Below are positions 1 through 9,985 of a DNA stretch of 35,237 nt, piece after piece. The stretch comes from Ectocarpus siliculosus (taxonomy: Eukaryota; Sar; Phaeophyceae; Ectocarpales; Ectocarpaceae). The notes beneath the pieces were generated by a model. That model was not told the DNA's origin and searched no databases. It was given only the letters and a program-made list of their open reading frames with translations. Every line of letters begins with the position of its first letter. Within the stretch, counting starts at the first letter, position 1. The stretch spans positions 285,212 through 320,448 of the forward strand of contig FN647684.1 in assembly GCA_000310025.1 (NCBI GenBank), given 5' to 3'. Position numbers and translations under genes: made by a program.

Positions 1-299
1 CACCTCATCATTTCTTTTCATGATAATAGCCTTTTTGATCCTATCCTGCTCTCTCACCAATTCGTATGCCTTTTCTCTGCCTGTCCCGCATCAAATTTAG
101 ATAGTCAAGCTGGTCTCGTTTGAGACCTTGGGTTCCCGTAACATCCCTCTAAGGTTCTCATTGGCAACATCGGATGCCTCCCAATAGGTACCGCGTCAGG
201 CGCCAACCCCGTCCCCCTAGTCGCGGCTGTGGTGAGCTCCTACCGCGTGCGGCGGCACTTCATCCCAGTTTGCTTGATCATCAGCAACCAAGTGCTACA

Positions 300-920
300 A
301 CAGCTTGACACAGTGAATGATTCAACCGTTCCACCATCCCATTCGTCTAAGGATGACGTCAGCTAGTCAACCTTTTCACCGTCCCCAACATCTTATGCAC
401 ACCCTTCGCTACCTCACTCCCAAACTCTAGGCCCCGATCAGACAACAGGGTGTGCGGACAACCTCACCTCCCAATATAATCCTTGACCATGATCGAACCT
501 TGAAGCCTTTCGCATTATGCATCATCTTTTGGTAACGGATACCCTTCCGCGCACTACCAAGAACACAGTCAAATAGTGAAACGACACCATTTTCCCAGGC
601 CTACTCGGAAGCGGCAAAGACACAATGGTCACCATCTCGTATGCCGCGGCACCTTCCGGAATCGACAAGAATAACACCTACGGATCCACTACCGCACGCT
701 TCCGCCATCCCTACCCACCAATTCACCCTTTGCAATATACTCAGGGTCACATTTTCCCCCAGATGTACCGCTTCCTTTTGGTCACAATCCATGACCCACG
801 GTCTCAACACCCTGGGAACATACGTCCGAACGGGCTCATCACCTACCAGCCTCTCAAATTGCCCTGGACTTCTATCCGGATTCTCTGCAGGAGCTTTAGA
901 TCCCCGTCTCACCAACAAAT
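300..920 (-). pseudogene. Retroelement integrase fragment (zinc-binding domain and DDE core)
   Basis: The zinc-binding region lies near 690-830 and reads AVHLGENVTL followed by a WWVGM motif, matching the HHCC domain of gypsy integrases. The usual first His appears replaced (CDQKEAVH). The catalytic core lies below it. SDRGLEF places the second catalytic Asp at 437-439, and NGMVERLNH places the catalytic Glu at 329-331. The two codons are in the same frame with exactly 35 codons between them, the classic D-X35-E spacing. Two in-frame stops (TGA and TAG) lie in that interval, so the core is dead. Sequence below 300 probably continues the integrase C-terminus but is too degraded to frame. Confidence 0.72.
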
Positions 921-1860
921 GCTTCGAATTACCAACTATGTACCCTGTGCGAACGATTCAACTCATCTATGTCTATGTCTACACCTTCCAGAATATCCTC
1001 CTTTCTCATTCTCTTTGGATCGGCATGTCTCTCAATGTGTCCGAAATTGCAAATGTTGCGGTATCATCTTCCTCTTGAATATTCGCCCAATCACTAGCCG
1101 GTCTTTTCACATAAATTCTGCCCAAATTCAATTGGAGTTTGTGTTTCTTCGTATTCTTGCAAACGTTGAGGCAGTGGAGGTGCTACAGGATCACTGCCCC
1201 AAGAGCCGCTACCCCTACCACCAGCAGCAGCAGCCCCTCTTCGTCAAGCCACATCACCTCTACCCCTACCACGAGCAACAGCCCCACTCCAACAAGTAAC
1301 TGCCGCTACCACCACCACCAGCGGCAGTCCCACTCCCACGAGCACTGCTGCCGCTACCACTACCAGAGGCACTGCACTCTCCTAGAGAAACAGCACACAC
1401 TCGCGGTTTTCTCTTAAACCCTATCAAGCGTCTGACAACTTCCGTTAAAGGAACGGCATGTAAATTGCCCCTGGCTCTTAACTGACTACCTCCCCGCTTG
1501 GTTCCACCAACCGAACGTTGTCAGGCACGCGCGCACCATAAGGCAAAGGGTTCGGCAATGCCTTCCCCCGTTGTATCTGCGCCCACATCTGGTTTGCCAG
1601 TGCGTCCGTAGAGAGCCGTGCCGATGTGCAGCCACTCTTTCCCACCACAAAACCATCGCGATGGTTCGACCCAGCGAGCTCCTCTCGCTCGGTATACACC
1701 GGACCAATCGCGAAGGTAGCACTCCGCTCGCACTTACCTATCATATACACATCGAGATCGGACGGACCAGTCAGCCTGACACATCTGGTGCCTCATATTC
1801 TCTTTTGTCGCAGGCAATGGCAACCGTGACATCAAATCGGCATTGGTGTTTTCGCCCTGG

Positions 1861-2058
1861 TCAACACTTCAGTTCATACGTGTACGCGGCAAGAAAGTCA
1901 AACCACCTCTGAATGCGATTATTCTTCTCTGCCAAACTCGCCAAATTCCTCAAGGGTTGATGATCGCCGAAAACCTCAAAGGGGATACCATAAAAAGGGT
2001 TCGATTCTTCTTTATCGCCCACACGACCACTCCCGCTTCTACTTCCGTCGGACTCCAT
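1861..2058 (-). pseudogene. Retroelement RNase H domain fragment
   Basis: The translated fragment contains FEVFGDHQPLRNL and then NNRIQRWFDFLAAYTYELK. This matches the RNase H segment of gypsy polyproteins, which typically reads TDHxPL then RxxRWxxxLxxY. The acidic residue of the DH pair is retained. The fragment lies between the RT and integrase fragments, the expected place. It is short and the flanking frames are broken. Confidence 0.75.
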
Positions 2059-2276
2059 CTCGCTTCATTTGGGTATGTTGTTCTGCTCAAAAAGCAAAGC
2101 GGTCATAATGCTCTCATCTCGCTGTACTTGCTCAATTACAGGTCCCAAGCCCGTAACCGACTCATCAGACGTTAACCGAAACGGCCGCTCTCCCGAGATA
2201 GCTCCCTCATAACACGGAAATGCCAAAACCTCAGGGCCAGACAGAGATCCGCCATCTTCTCACTGTGGTACCATGG

Positions 2277-3120
2277 TCACATGGTCAGCAGTGAACGCAA
2301 ACGCCACCCCCCCTTTTCAGCATCGCATTGATCGACCTCAACTTCGCCAACATGTTCCTCAGGAACTTCCGCAAGTACGACAAAGACCCCAACAGCGATC
2401 GCAACTGACTTAATTTTCGTGGGCATTGGAAATTCACGCATCGTTCTAACCTTCTCCGGGTCCGGCCCGATCCCTTCCGCCGTGGCTTGATGCCCCAAGA
2501 ACGTCACCACCTTCACCCCCAGGTTGGTCTTCTTGGGTGCCAGTTTCAGGTTGAACTTGACCATGCGCGAGAACAATCTCTCCAGGTCTCGCACGTGTTC
2601 AGCACCATCCCTGGATGAAACGACAATGCCATCGATAACCAGATGAAGTGCTCTCACACTCCACGACAAACTCTGGCCGTCACTGAATGGAAAGGGCTAC
2701 ACTACTGAGACCTTGCGGCACCGACAAGAATTCGTACAACCCCGAAGGTGTGATAACAGCAGTGATCGAAATGCTGTCCTCCTCAATGCTCGATTAAACA
2801 AAACCCCTGACCAAATCCAGGGTACTGAAGATCTTCGATTTGTCCAATTCCGCTAAAGTATCCTGTCCATGGGAATCGGCAACTTCGGGATTACACTCAT
2901 TTTGTTGATGCGCTGATAGTTGGTCAACCGCACACCACCATTAGCCCTCGCGACTACCACCAGCGGACTCGCCCAGTTACTGTACGATCTCCGCAACACG
3001 CCCGCATACAGGAATTTGTCGATTTCGATCTGCACCTTTTCGTTTATAACCGGCGAATACCGATATGGTCGTTACCGCACCGGCCCCCGGCTTCAAAATG
3101 ATTCGAAACGGAATCCACCG
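2277..3120 (-). pseudogene. Retroelement reverse transcriptase fragment, active site altered
   Basis: Two main frame pieces make up the RT. The N-terminal piece (2853-3035) has EIDKFLYAGVLRRSYSNWAS followed by PLVVV, the typical gypsy RT fingers motif. Just upstream (3060-3120) an FRI-LKPGA-like stretch fits the region leading into RT. The C-terminal piece (2277-2669) has LVIDGIVVSS where a YxDD box is expected, then LKLAPKKTNL and VTFLGH, the usual thumb motifs. A further frame shift near 2400 separates SLLGSLSYLRKFLR from the preceding part. The catalytic box VIDG (2628-2639) has lost the second Asp, so the enzyme would be inactive even if framed. Confidence 0.82.
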
Positions 3121-3147
3121 TGACCCGTCCTAAATCTGAACCACTCT

Positions 3148-3399
3148 TCAAAAGCGATGCTCAAACGTCCACAACACATCACCTAGCTTATCAATGTCCT
3201 CCTGCTCCCACAGTTGCGCATTGAAGTCGAAATGGACGTCTCGAATGTGCGGAGGCACCCTCTGCCACAACCGCCTGAACGCCAGCTGTTGCGCCACATT
3301 CAAGGGAGACAGAACATCGGTGGGAGGTTCGTCGTTAGGCATTTTTATCCTCTTCACCCTCCTGAACTGCAAACACGCGTCTGAATTCCTCATTTTCAA
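3148..3399 (-). pseudogene. Retroelement protease-RT linker fragment
   Basis: This 83-residue reading frame contains LSPLNVAQQLAFRRLWQRVP and ends DKLGDVLWTFEHRF. It resembles the short linker before the RT of gypsy polyproteins, where an acidic helix ending in a 'vF' motif precedes the RT N-terminus. It is directly followed, in the direction of transcription, by the RT fragment. The assignment rests on position plus weak resemblance. Confidence 0.45.
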
Positions 3400-3505
3400 C
3401 CGAAACGAGCATCCTCCAGACTCACCACCTCTAAAGGCTCACCCTACCCCACAATGTCACTAGGTTTCACCACACACAGGCTATCTCCCACCCGTCTTGG
3501 GAATG

Positions 3506-4382
3506 TCAGACGTCCCATTTTCGACTAATGCCTTCTGCGGGAACCATTGCTTTCAAACTGCACACGGACGTCCCCACAGCCGCGCCACTGTCATCTAGGT
3601 TGGTCAGTTTTACCTTCACCCACGACATCGCGTTCGGAAGCCATCGCCTCCTACCATCTGATTTCACGACCACGCTACCATCATCATCAGCTTCCACCAT
3701 GCCAATAGCGTTACCCACTCCCAAACCGGTGATCATCTGCCACTCCTCCGGCATTTGAACCAAAAAATGGGTCTATAGTTTCTGTATCTGACACATCTCG
3801 GAACTGCGCACCGGAAAACCAGCCCAGCGACCCCTGCCAAATATCGAAACATGCCCCATGGTTGCGTCTGGTACAACATACGCATACACGATTGTCCGTG
3901 CCGTCGGTGTACCGAAATGAACAGGCGTCGATTTTCCACCTTGCCACTTTTCAATATTTAAATCTCACCCTTCGGTCTTAAACAAACGGCACCCCATGGA
4001 ATCCACCCCATCTCTTATTCAGCCCCGTTTCAATGCCATCACTCGACGCTGAACCACACGCCGACAACTCTGTGGCACAAACCTTTCGTGTACAAACGAC
4101 GCCGGGCTTCCCGTGTCCAACGGAGCCTCCCACGAACTAATCTCCATCACCCTTGACGCTGCAAACGCTTCCACCCTCATCGTGTGCCGATGTCGATCCG
4201 TTGCAGATCCCCACCGACAGACTGAGTATATGGTGACAGGTACTCCGCCCCTTCACCTGCAGCAAGCACCAAAGGAGGCGGAAGATACACCGAGTCACCC
4301 CCTTGTCCTGACACAGAACGAACAGACTCCTGTCAGCGTAAATGCGATCTGTCCCTTCTAATGCTTCACCAAAACTTTCCAC
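3506..4382 (-). pseudogene. Retroelement protease region with DTGS motif
   Basis: On the minus strand LDTGSPASFV is encoded around 4091-4120, with the DTG codons at 4109-4117. This is the active-site loop of retropepsin-type aspartic proteases. The frame is open for only a short distance. Between it and the RT, fragments in other frames (3506-3763, 3711-3947) look like the decayed remainder of the protease and the downstream spacer. Upstream (4137-4382) lies another coding-like fragment of unclear identity. The position between the gag-type zinc knuckle and the RT supports the call. Confidence 0.55.
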
Positions 4383-4446
4383 CGTTAGCGAGGCATGCCC
4401 TGCTACCTTAGCAGCACACTTAGGAGAAGTGTCAGAGACGGATGCA

Positions 4447-4935
4447 TCACTCCCTTCTGCTCCCTCTTCCTCTTATTACCCGTAGAAAAGCAAAAATTTC
4501 AATATTGTTTCTCCGCCCACTCCCCATGACACCGCCCGCGGAAGTTGAGAAAGTATCAGCGGCCTGGGTTCTCTGCATCTGCCCGTTCTCTCTTCCAACC
4601 CGCGTAGTAGCAGACTTGTTGTTGTTTTTCTGTCCGCTCTCTATTCCACCACGACTGACTGAAACACTCTTGGTGGCACTACTGTACCACCCATTCTTTT
4701 TAACACCATTGACATCCGTGTTCTCCACCTGAGGTTCCAGTGGACGCTCGTATCCCAAAGTCTCTCCTAGCATGTCCCTCAAAATCATTCCCATCTGCGA
4801 TATACGAAGCCGCCAGTATCGGTACAATCCGACCAATCTACCTCCACGCACGAATACCCCCTTTGGTTGTTCACGCCAGTGACTAACCATCCGTGCGTCG
4901 AAAGTATATCCGGGAAAACACCGAAAACAACGCAA
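4447..4935 (-). pseudogene. Retroelement gag/pol-like coding fragment
   Basis: This open frame of 162 residues contains VRGGRLVGLYRYWRLRIS and LRDMLGETLGYE, followed by an Asn/Ser/Gly-rich polar stretch (GQKNNNKSATTR). The same N-terminal segment occurs again at 7593-7699. I do not recognise a domain. Position upstream of the protease, polar composition and duplication suggest a gag or gag-pol spacer of the same retroelement, or part of a second copy. Confidence 0.4.
4750..4856 (-). repeat. 107-bp direct repeat, copy A
   Basis: This segment matches 7593-7699 over the same length without visible gaps, with scattered substitutions. On the minus strand both copies encode a related peptide beginning VRGGRL and ending MLGETLG. 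The substitutions preserve most of the peptide, which suggests the segment was once protein-coding. Confidence 0.8.
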
Positions 4936-5135
4936 ATAAAAAACAAGAGGAAACCCGCCATCGGATCAAAACTCTCTCAAGCTCAACGCCTTCACGCCGT
5001 TCATATCACGAAAGATTCCGACGGCCGTACTGCAACATCAAGGCAAGACACTATTTATGATATCACCGCCCCAGTGCTCACTCTACACGCCACGCGCAGG
5101 CAATCTCCCACACTTCTGACAGTTTTGCTTTACCG

Positions 5136-5176
5136 CCCATGGGACACCCATGGGTCACCCATGGGCCGCCCATGGG
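5136..5176. repeat. CCCATGGG palindrome array, block 1
   Basis: Four perfect copies of the 8-bp palindrome start at 5136, 5147, 5158 and 5169, an exact 11-bp pitch with 3-bp variable spacers. A degenerate fifth unit (TTCATGAG) follows in register at 5180. Confidence 0.95.
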
Positions 5177-5295
5177 CACTTCATGAGCCGCCCACTTCGC
5201 CACCGGCATATCGACCTAGAACTTAGCCACCCGCACACCAACCTAGAGAACTTAGCCACTAGAGCCAACCTAGCACGTATCGTGTGGGTGTGGGG

Positions 5296-5319
5296 TTAGG
5301 GTTAGGGTTAGCGTTAGGG
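5296..5319 (+). repeat. Short telomere-like TTAGGG tract
   Basis: A GTTAGG-GTTAGG-GTTAGC-GTTAGG run of about four units lies between the two palindrome blocks. It matches the TTAGGG telomere repeat used by many eukaryotes but is short and interstitial. It is not evidence that the window is at a chromosome end. Confidence 0.7.
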
Positions 5320-5395
5320 ATATTTGCCGCTATCATGCCCGTTCCAAAGCAGATAATCTATTGTTTAGGAGTACACTGATTCCCGTTGACGGGCT

Positions 5396-5520
5396 CTCAT
5401 TGGCCGCCCATGGGATTCCCATGGGTTGCCCATGGGCCGCCCATGGGCTACCCATGGGCCAACCATGGGTCACCCATGGGTAGCAGAGTACCCATGGGCT
5501 GCCCATGGGTGTCCCATGGG
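5396..5520. repeat. CCCATGGG palindrome array, block 2
   Basis: Perfect CCCATGGG units start at 5407, 5418, 5429, 5440, 5451 and 5473, with a one-mismatch unit at 5462, all on the 11-bp pitch. After a 10-bp interruption three more perfect units start at 5491, 5502 and 5513, again 11 bp apart. A degenerate unit (CTCATTGG) precedes the block in register at 5396. Spacers are 3 bp and vary in sequence. Confidence 0.95.
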
Positions 5521-6039
5521 CGTTTTAGCAAACCTGTAGAAAGTGTGGGAGACCCCGCGTGGTTTGACAAGATCTAACCTTGTACAGCACACAAAAAACA
5601 AATCGACCACGTCCCCACCACCCCTTGGCGAGGCCGTACTACAAACTTGGTCAATGAACTACCAAAAAGCACCTGTCTGCATTCCAAACGAAAAAACTGG
5701 TAATCTACGCCTTATGCCCTCCCTTGCGCAACAAGCTGCCTAGTTGAGGAAAACCTCACGTACCCTCTCTGGTGTGCCATCCGACGCGCGCTCTCTACCC
5801 ACCCTTGGGAGGCGTCTTTAAACGTTAGATGGGCTTAGTTAACTGACTGCCCTAGAACTACATACACACGGCGACCATCCAGAATTCGCTGAACAAAACA
5901 GACACATGATACACGGCGCGAAACATCATTCTCCCATACCGCAATACCATCCCACAATCAATGGGCCCTGCGATTTCTCCTACAGAAGATTTCTTGGGAC
6001 AACATCCCAACTCTACCTGACACCCCGAATCGTGTGTCC

Positions 6040-6434
6040 GAACAAACAAATTGTTCCTACCTGGCGTCCCTAACTGTACGCCCGAGCACGCCAACTGCCC
6101 CTTCATTTTACTCCTGAAACAAACAAATTGTTTCTATCTGGCCTCCCAAACTGTACGCCCGCGTCCCTGACTGTATGCCCGAGCACTCAACTGCCCCGAT
6201 TTTTGTCAACACATGACATGGAAGCGCCTGTGCTGCGCTACCGCCACACAAACGGTCATGTCTGCCTAATTTGCAACAAAGACACGTCTATACTACGTGA
6301 CACTTCATCAATTGTCAACGCAGACAAAGTTGTTTCATCACCCGCGGAGACAGATGGAACCCTTCTACTGCAGTTCCCTGTCTGGCGTCCCTGACTGTAC
6401 GCCCGCGTCCCACACTGTACGCCCGGGCAATCAA
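6040..6434. repeat. Dispersed 'gcgtccctgactgtacgcc' motif repeats
   Basis: A motif of roughly 20 bp (variants of GCGTCCCTGACTGTACGCCC) occurs at about 6064, 6142, 6163, 6383 and 6404. A longer direct repeat of roughly 78 bp (AACAAACAAATTGTT... through the motif) covers about 6040-6117 and 6118-6195. No protein function was recognised in the sequence. Confidence 0.75.
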
Positions 6435-6482
6435 GCTGCAATCAAGCTGCAATCAAACTACAATCAAACTGCAATCAAACTG
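6428..6482. repeat. 11-bp tandem repeat CAATCAAACTG x5
   Basis: Five head-to-tail units start at 6428, 6439, 6450, 6461 and 6472. The first two read CAATCAAGCTG, the third ends in TA, and the last two read CAATCAAACTG. There is no gap between units. Confidence 0.95.
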
Positions 6483-7010
6483 CCCCGTTCTTGTAACTTC
6501 CGAACCATCTGGTCTCAAGCACGCACATTCATCACTCACTTTGCTCTTAGTGCTTGATTTTCTACGGAGTCGACGTCGCTGCTCTCGGGTGACTCGACCA
6601 CTGCCAAAACCGCTGCCTTCTCCTTCTCCCCCACCGATGGGCACTTGTCCTTCTTGTGACCGAACCCCGAGCAGTTGTCGCACTAGTAGTTATTTCTATC
6701 GGTGGTGCAGTCTTGAACGGGGACGGCAGGATGCGGGGCAATTGCTTCACATTGCTGTATACAGCATCCTCGCCAAATCGTCACGGCCCCCAACACTGGA
6801 ACCAAGCTCACCTCGAGGGATATCATTCCCTCCAGAGTACTGCGACTCCCCCTGTGACCCCTCTTGGCCTTCAGTAGGTGTTCGGCCCGGAATGCTCGAC
6901 ATCCCGGCTCCGCCTGACGCCCTTGACTTTGCGCCCGGGGCAGACTGGTTGCCTCCAGCAGCGGCACTTTCTCCGCCGCTCGACTCCCTGCGTCTCCATC
7001 CACCAACCAA
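6453..7010 (-). pseudogene. Retroelement gag fragment with CCHC zinc knuckle
   Basis: At 6641-6682 the minus strand encodes CDNCSGFGHKKDKC, a perfect CX2CX4HX4C zinc knuckle as found at the C-terminus of retroelement Gag proteins. It is followed by an acidic, Ser-rich tail. The frame is broken relative to the upstream Gly/Ser-rich coding-like stretch at 6747-7010, which contains EGQEGSQGESQ. The knuckle binds nucleic acid in the family. This fragment is gag of the decayed gypsy-type element or of a nested relative. Confidence 0.65.
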
Positions 7011-7343
7011 CGCACCCTGCAGCCGGGACCTGCAATACCCGCATCAGGACGCCTTCCGCGCCCGGCGCACTGCTTCTCTCTCCTCCAGCAGCGCCGCCCT
7101 CCCCGACAATCACCGCAGGATGCAGCTTTCGGTGGCCTCTCGGCGGAACAGACACCTTAATTCCGCCGCACCTGCTGTGCCTCTTTCAGCACAACCCGAC
7201 TCCTCTTGGCCTCGCCCATCCGACTTGGCCCGCAGCCGCAAAGGCAGCGTGCCCATCATCTCCTGCATCCCTGGCTCTCGTCTCTATTCGAGCCCCTGGT
7301 CTAAACCTGCGCGCGTCGTGTCACTCAGCAAAGTGCTTGCCAC

Positions 7344-7365
7344 TGGACACACACACACACACACA
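7344..7365. repeat. (AC)n microsatellite
   Basis: A run of about ten CA dinucleotides, flanked by unrelated sequence. Confidence 0.9.
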
Positions 7366-7592
7366 CCTGTTGCTGCGCGTCACCAAAGCTGAACTAGGAA
7401 GATCATGGGCGCCTCCGGAGGACACATTCTAGAATGTTTGTATATGCCCATGTTGTGTGAGCTCCAGAGTCCAAAGAGTGTTGTTAACTGCATGTATTTG
7501 ATCGTAGGGGCGACATCAGAGAGGAAGAATAGGAGAAAGGAGGAGAAAGGAGGAGTACAGACCACAACCAGTCCAAAGAGGGCCCGCAACTC

Positions 7593-7699
7593 GTGTCCCA
7601 AAGTCTCTCCTAGCATGTCTCTCAAGTTCATTCCCATCTGCGAGATACGAAACCGCCTGTTTCGGTACAATCCGATCAATCTACCTCCACGCACGAACA
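7593..7699 (-). repeat. 107-bp direct repeat, copy B
   Basis: This is the second copy of the segment at 4750-4856. It lies within an open frame (7380-7700) whose remainder shows no recognised domain. The copy lies beyond the zinc knuckle relative to copy A, so the two cannot both be in their original place in one simple element. Confidence 0.8.
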
Positions 7700-7784
7700 T
7701 TTGGCACCCCTACCACAGAGAGACGCAGGTGAAACGTTAAAGTACAATTACTATGTAAATCCTCTACAATAAATAGTATATAGG

Positions 7785-8174
7785 TTATAATGAGCCGCGG
7801 AGCGCGAAGCGCGACCGTTCTTTTCCCTCGTCCGAGGAGGTAAAAAACAGGCTTTCTGGCCCAAGTTGCAACAAATTCCTGAATGTTCCATCCTTTTCGA
7901 CCAGCATGAGGTCTATAGACACCGGTTGACGATCTGCTGGCTTGTGAATAACAAGAAAAATAGGACGCTCTTCACCACACCGGTTTGGTCGTCCTCCGAC
8001 AGCAGATGGCCGTGCTTCACCGGCGATTGTACCCAAAAAACATAGGAGATGCTCACCCCGCTCCCCGCGGAGTTGTAGAGGTAATGCAAGCCAAGGCATC
8101 GTAGATCTCCCACACACACACGCGCGATTGGTTGCATGTTTCATACCCTCCCCCAGGAGAAACATAGGAAGCAC
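7785..8174 (-). other. Unassigned open frame, possible decayed coding sequence
   Basis: This 129-residue minus-strand frame is unrecognised. Its C-terminal half (RPIFLVIHKPADRQPVSIDL and onward to the stop) has a protein-like alternation of hydrophobic and charged residues, unlike the Cys/His-rich noise upstream. It could be an exon or a remnant of a mobile element. Nothing in the neighbourhood identifies it. Confidence 0.2.
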
Positions 8175-8532
8175 TCAGCGAAACACGCAACACCACTAGG
8201 ATTGGCAAGACAGCCTGGTGGGGGAAGGGATCCTTACACAGAGCTAGTGGCGATGCCATTGTCATTGATGTTGTCTAGGTGTTGTGTCCTGCCGACGACG
8301 CCAAGTGTTGAGGTAAAGGACGTGCTGTGCTTACTGGAAGACCCGATGTAGAGAATTCACTTGTTATTAACTCTTGCAAGGTAGCAGCAGTAGCTGATGA
8401 GTCGCGGTTGGATAGGAACTGAGACTATGGGGCTCCGAACGAGCTGCATCAAGAGGGGACAACAGAATCTGTCCCCTGATTTATCCTACCGCGGGGAGTT
8501 CAACTTCCCGGAACGGGGAGTTATGTTCCCCC

Positions 8533-8558
8533 GAGAATGGTTCTCAGGAACCATTCTC
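8533..8558. repeat. 11-bp inverted repeat hairpin
   Basis: GAGAATGGTTC and its exact reverse complement are separated by TCAG. It lies in a GC-rich stretch between unassigned frames. No function is evident. Confidence 0.85.
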
Positions 8559-8595
8559 TATTCTGTTCCGTCTCCACTTCTAATCCTATAACGGT

Positions 8596-9078
8596 GTGTG
8601 GACAGGGATCATCAGTGAAACCCAGCAGACGCGGTGGTTTTTTTCGGGCTGCCCCACACTCTCGGGTCCTGCTGGTCTGTATCAATCACCACACAAGACG
8701 GAGCAGGGACACAGCTCGTGGCGGATACCTTTGTTATTGCTATTGCTTCGGCGTGCGGGGAGGGGTCGCCTTAAAACAAAAAGCTGTGCCATGGGAAAAA
8801 CTGCTCAAGAAGAGCGTTCTCTTTTTCGGCGGGATGTTTTATCTCGCATGCAAACATGCAGAATGCGCTGTGCCGACTCTCCCTGCCTCCAACTTCCGTG
8901 GGTCCTATGGCCCCGTGGCCTCTATCAGCCGCCACACAAGACGTGTGGCAAAAACAAACACAGGTCGCGGGGAATAGCTTTGCAAGTGCTGCTGCGACAT
9001 TGTGCAGAGAAACCACCGAAACATCAAGTCGATATGGAACGCACGTATTGGCACACAGGTCTACAGTGGGTGACGTAA
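8596..9078 (+). other. Unassigned open frame containing a degenerate internal duplication
   Basis: The 160-residue frame holds two related peptide segments in the same frame, GLYQSPHKT (about 8670-8700) and GLYQPPHKT (about 8918-8945), each followed by basic residues and a Leu-rich stretch. At DNA level the copies are about 250 bp apart and clearly diverged. No family is recognised. It could be part of an unknown repeat-containing protein or a decayed element. Confidence 0.25.
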
Positions 9079-9319
9079 GATATCACACCCGCTGTGTCGA
9101 TATTTTCAAGCTCGATTATTCCACGACGAAGAGAATGCGTAAGCCCAGCGAGACGTTATCAGAAAGCTCTCGACGAGACGGTTCCCACATCACCTTTTTC
9201 GGCATCACCACTCTTTGTGGTGTGGAGCAACCGAGCTTTGGAAGTTGGTCCAGGGTATGGTATCTTGTGTCATCTACAGCAAAGTTGTTGCTGTGTATGC
9301 GTACGAACAAATAATCCCA

Positions 9320-9985
9320 ACGGCCGTCCGTTCGTTGCAGATTGTATTGTAGAGAGAGGAGGAAGAGCCTCTTTTTTGTTGTTGTTGTTGATGATGACTC
9401 GGATTCAAAATTCAAAGAATGCAAGGTTACATTTTACAATACGCGACGCAACGGAGGGATTCTCCCCGATATTTTGTCGTTGACCCAGTAGAGACCTACA
9501 GGGGATGTATTGTAAATGTAAGTTACCTATACAGACAGATGGTTTTTGTACTTAGCACCAGCTGGCATTTACCGATATAAATCGTCAGTGTAAAGACTTA
9601 AAAAAAGATTCGGAATAAGTCCAGTACCCAGCCGGTTTTCCTCCACTCACTGAAAAGACTCCACCACATCCCGTTCGACTGTGGGTATATCTCGAATGGG
9701 TAGTCTTTCTGTGCGTGTATTTATTGTCACCGCAAAAAGCATCGTAGACAGACTACTGAAGGTAACACTGTACGTCGGCTACCTCGCGGCTCATTACCCC
9801 GCCCTATCTAGTTATATACCACACTATACCCGCTACATATTGAAGTACCATATACGGTATATAACAGACCCCCCCTCCCTGGTCTGGTCCTTCACCCAGT
9901 CTCGGGCAGTGCATCAAGCCCTGCGTTCACGAGCCCCCTTGACAAAACTGTGTGTACATCGCCGGCTGAACAGGAAAAAATTCTT
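9320..9985. other. Stretch without recognisable gene
   Basis: Apart from a (TTG)n run near 9376-9390 I see no coding signature, tRNA or element here. The reading frames present are short and compositionally poor. Confidence 0.4.

Larger units (their letters stand above)
1..7155 (-). mobile_element. Decayed Ty3/gypsy-type LTR retroelement, gag-pol order on minus strand
   Basis: Read from high to low coordinates, the minus strand shows a CCHC zinc knuckle, an aspartic protease motif, reverse transcriptase, RNase H and integrase. This is the domain order of Ty3/gypsy elements (RT-RH before IN), not copia elements. Every domain is split by frameshifts or stops, so this is an old, inactive copy. 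The integrase is cut by the left edge of the window, so one LTR would lie outside. I could not identify LTRs, a primer-binding site or target duplications. About 2.5 kb separates the zinc knuckle from the protease, longer than expected, and this gap holds minisatellite DNA, which suggests later insertion or expansion. The upper boundary is uncertain. Confidence 0.75.

Noticed and set aside
5296-5319. Chromosome end (telomere)
   Set aside because: Only about four imperfect units, flanked on both sides by long unique and repeat sequence.
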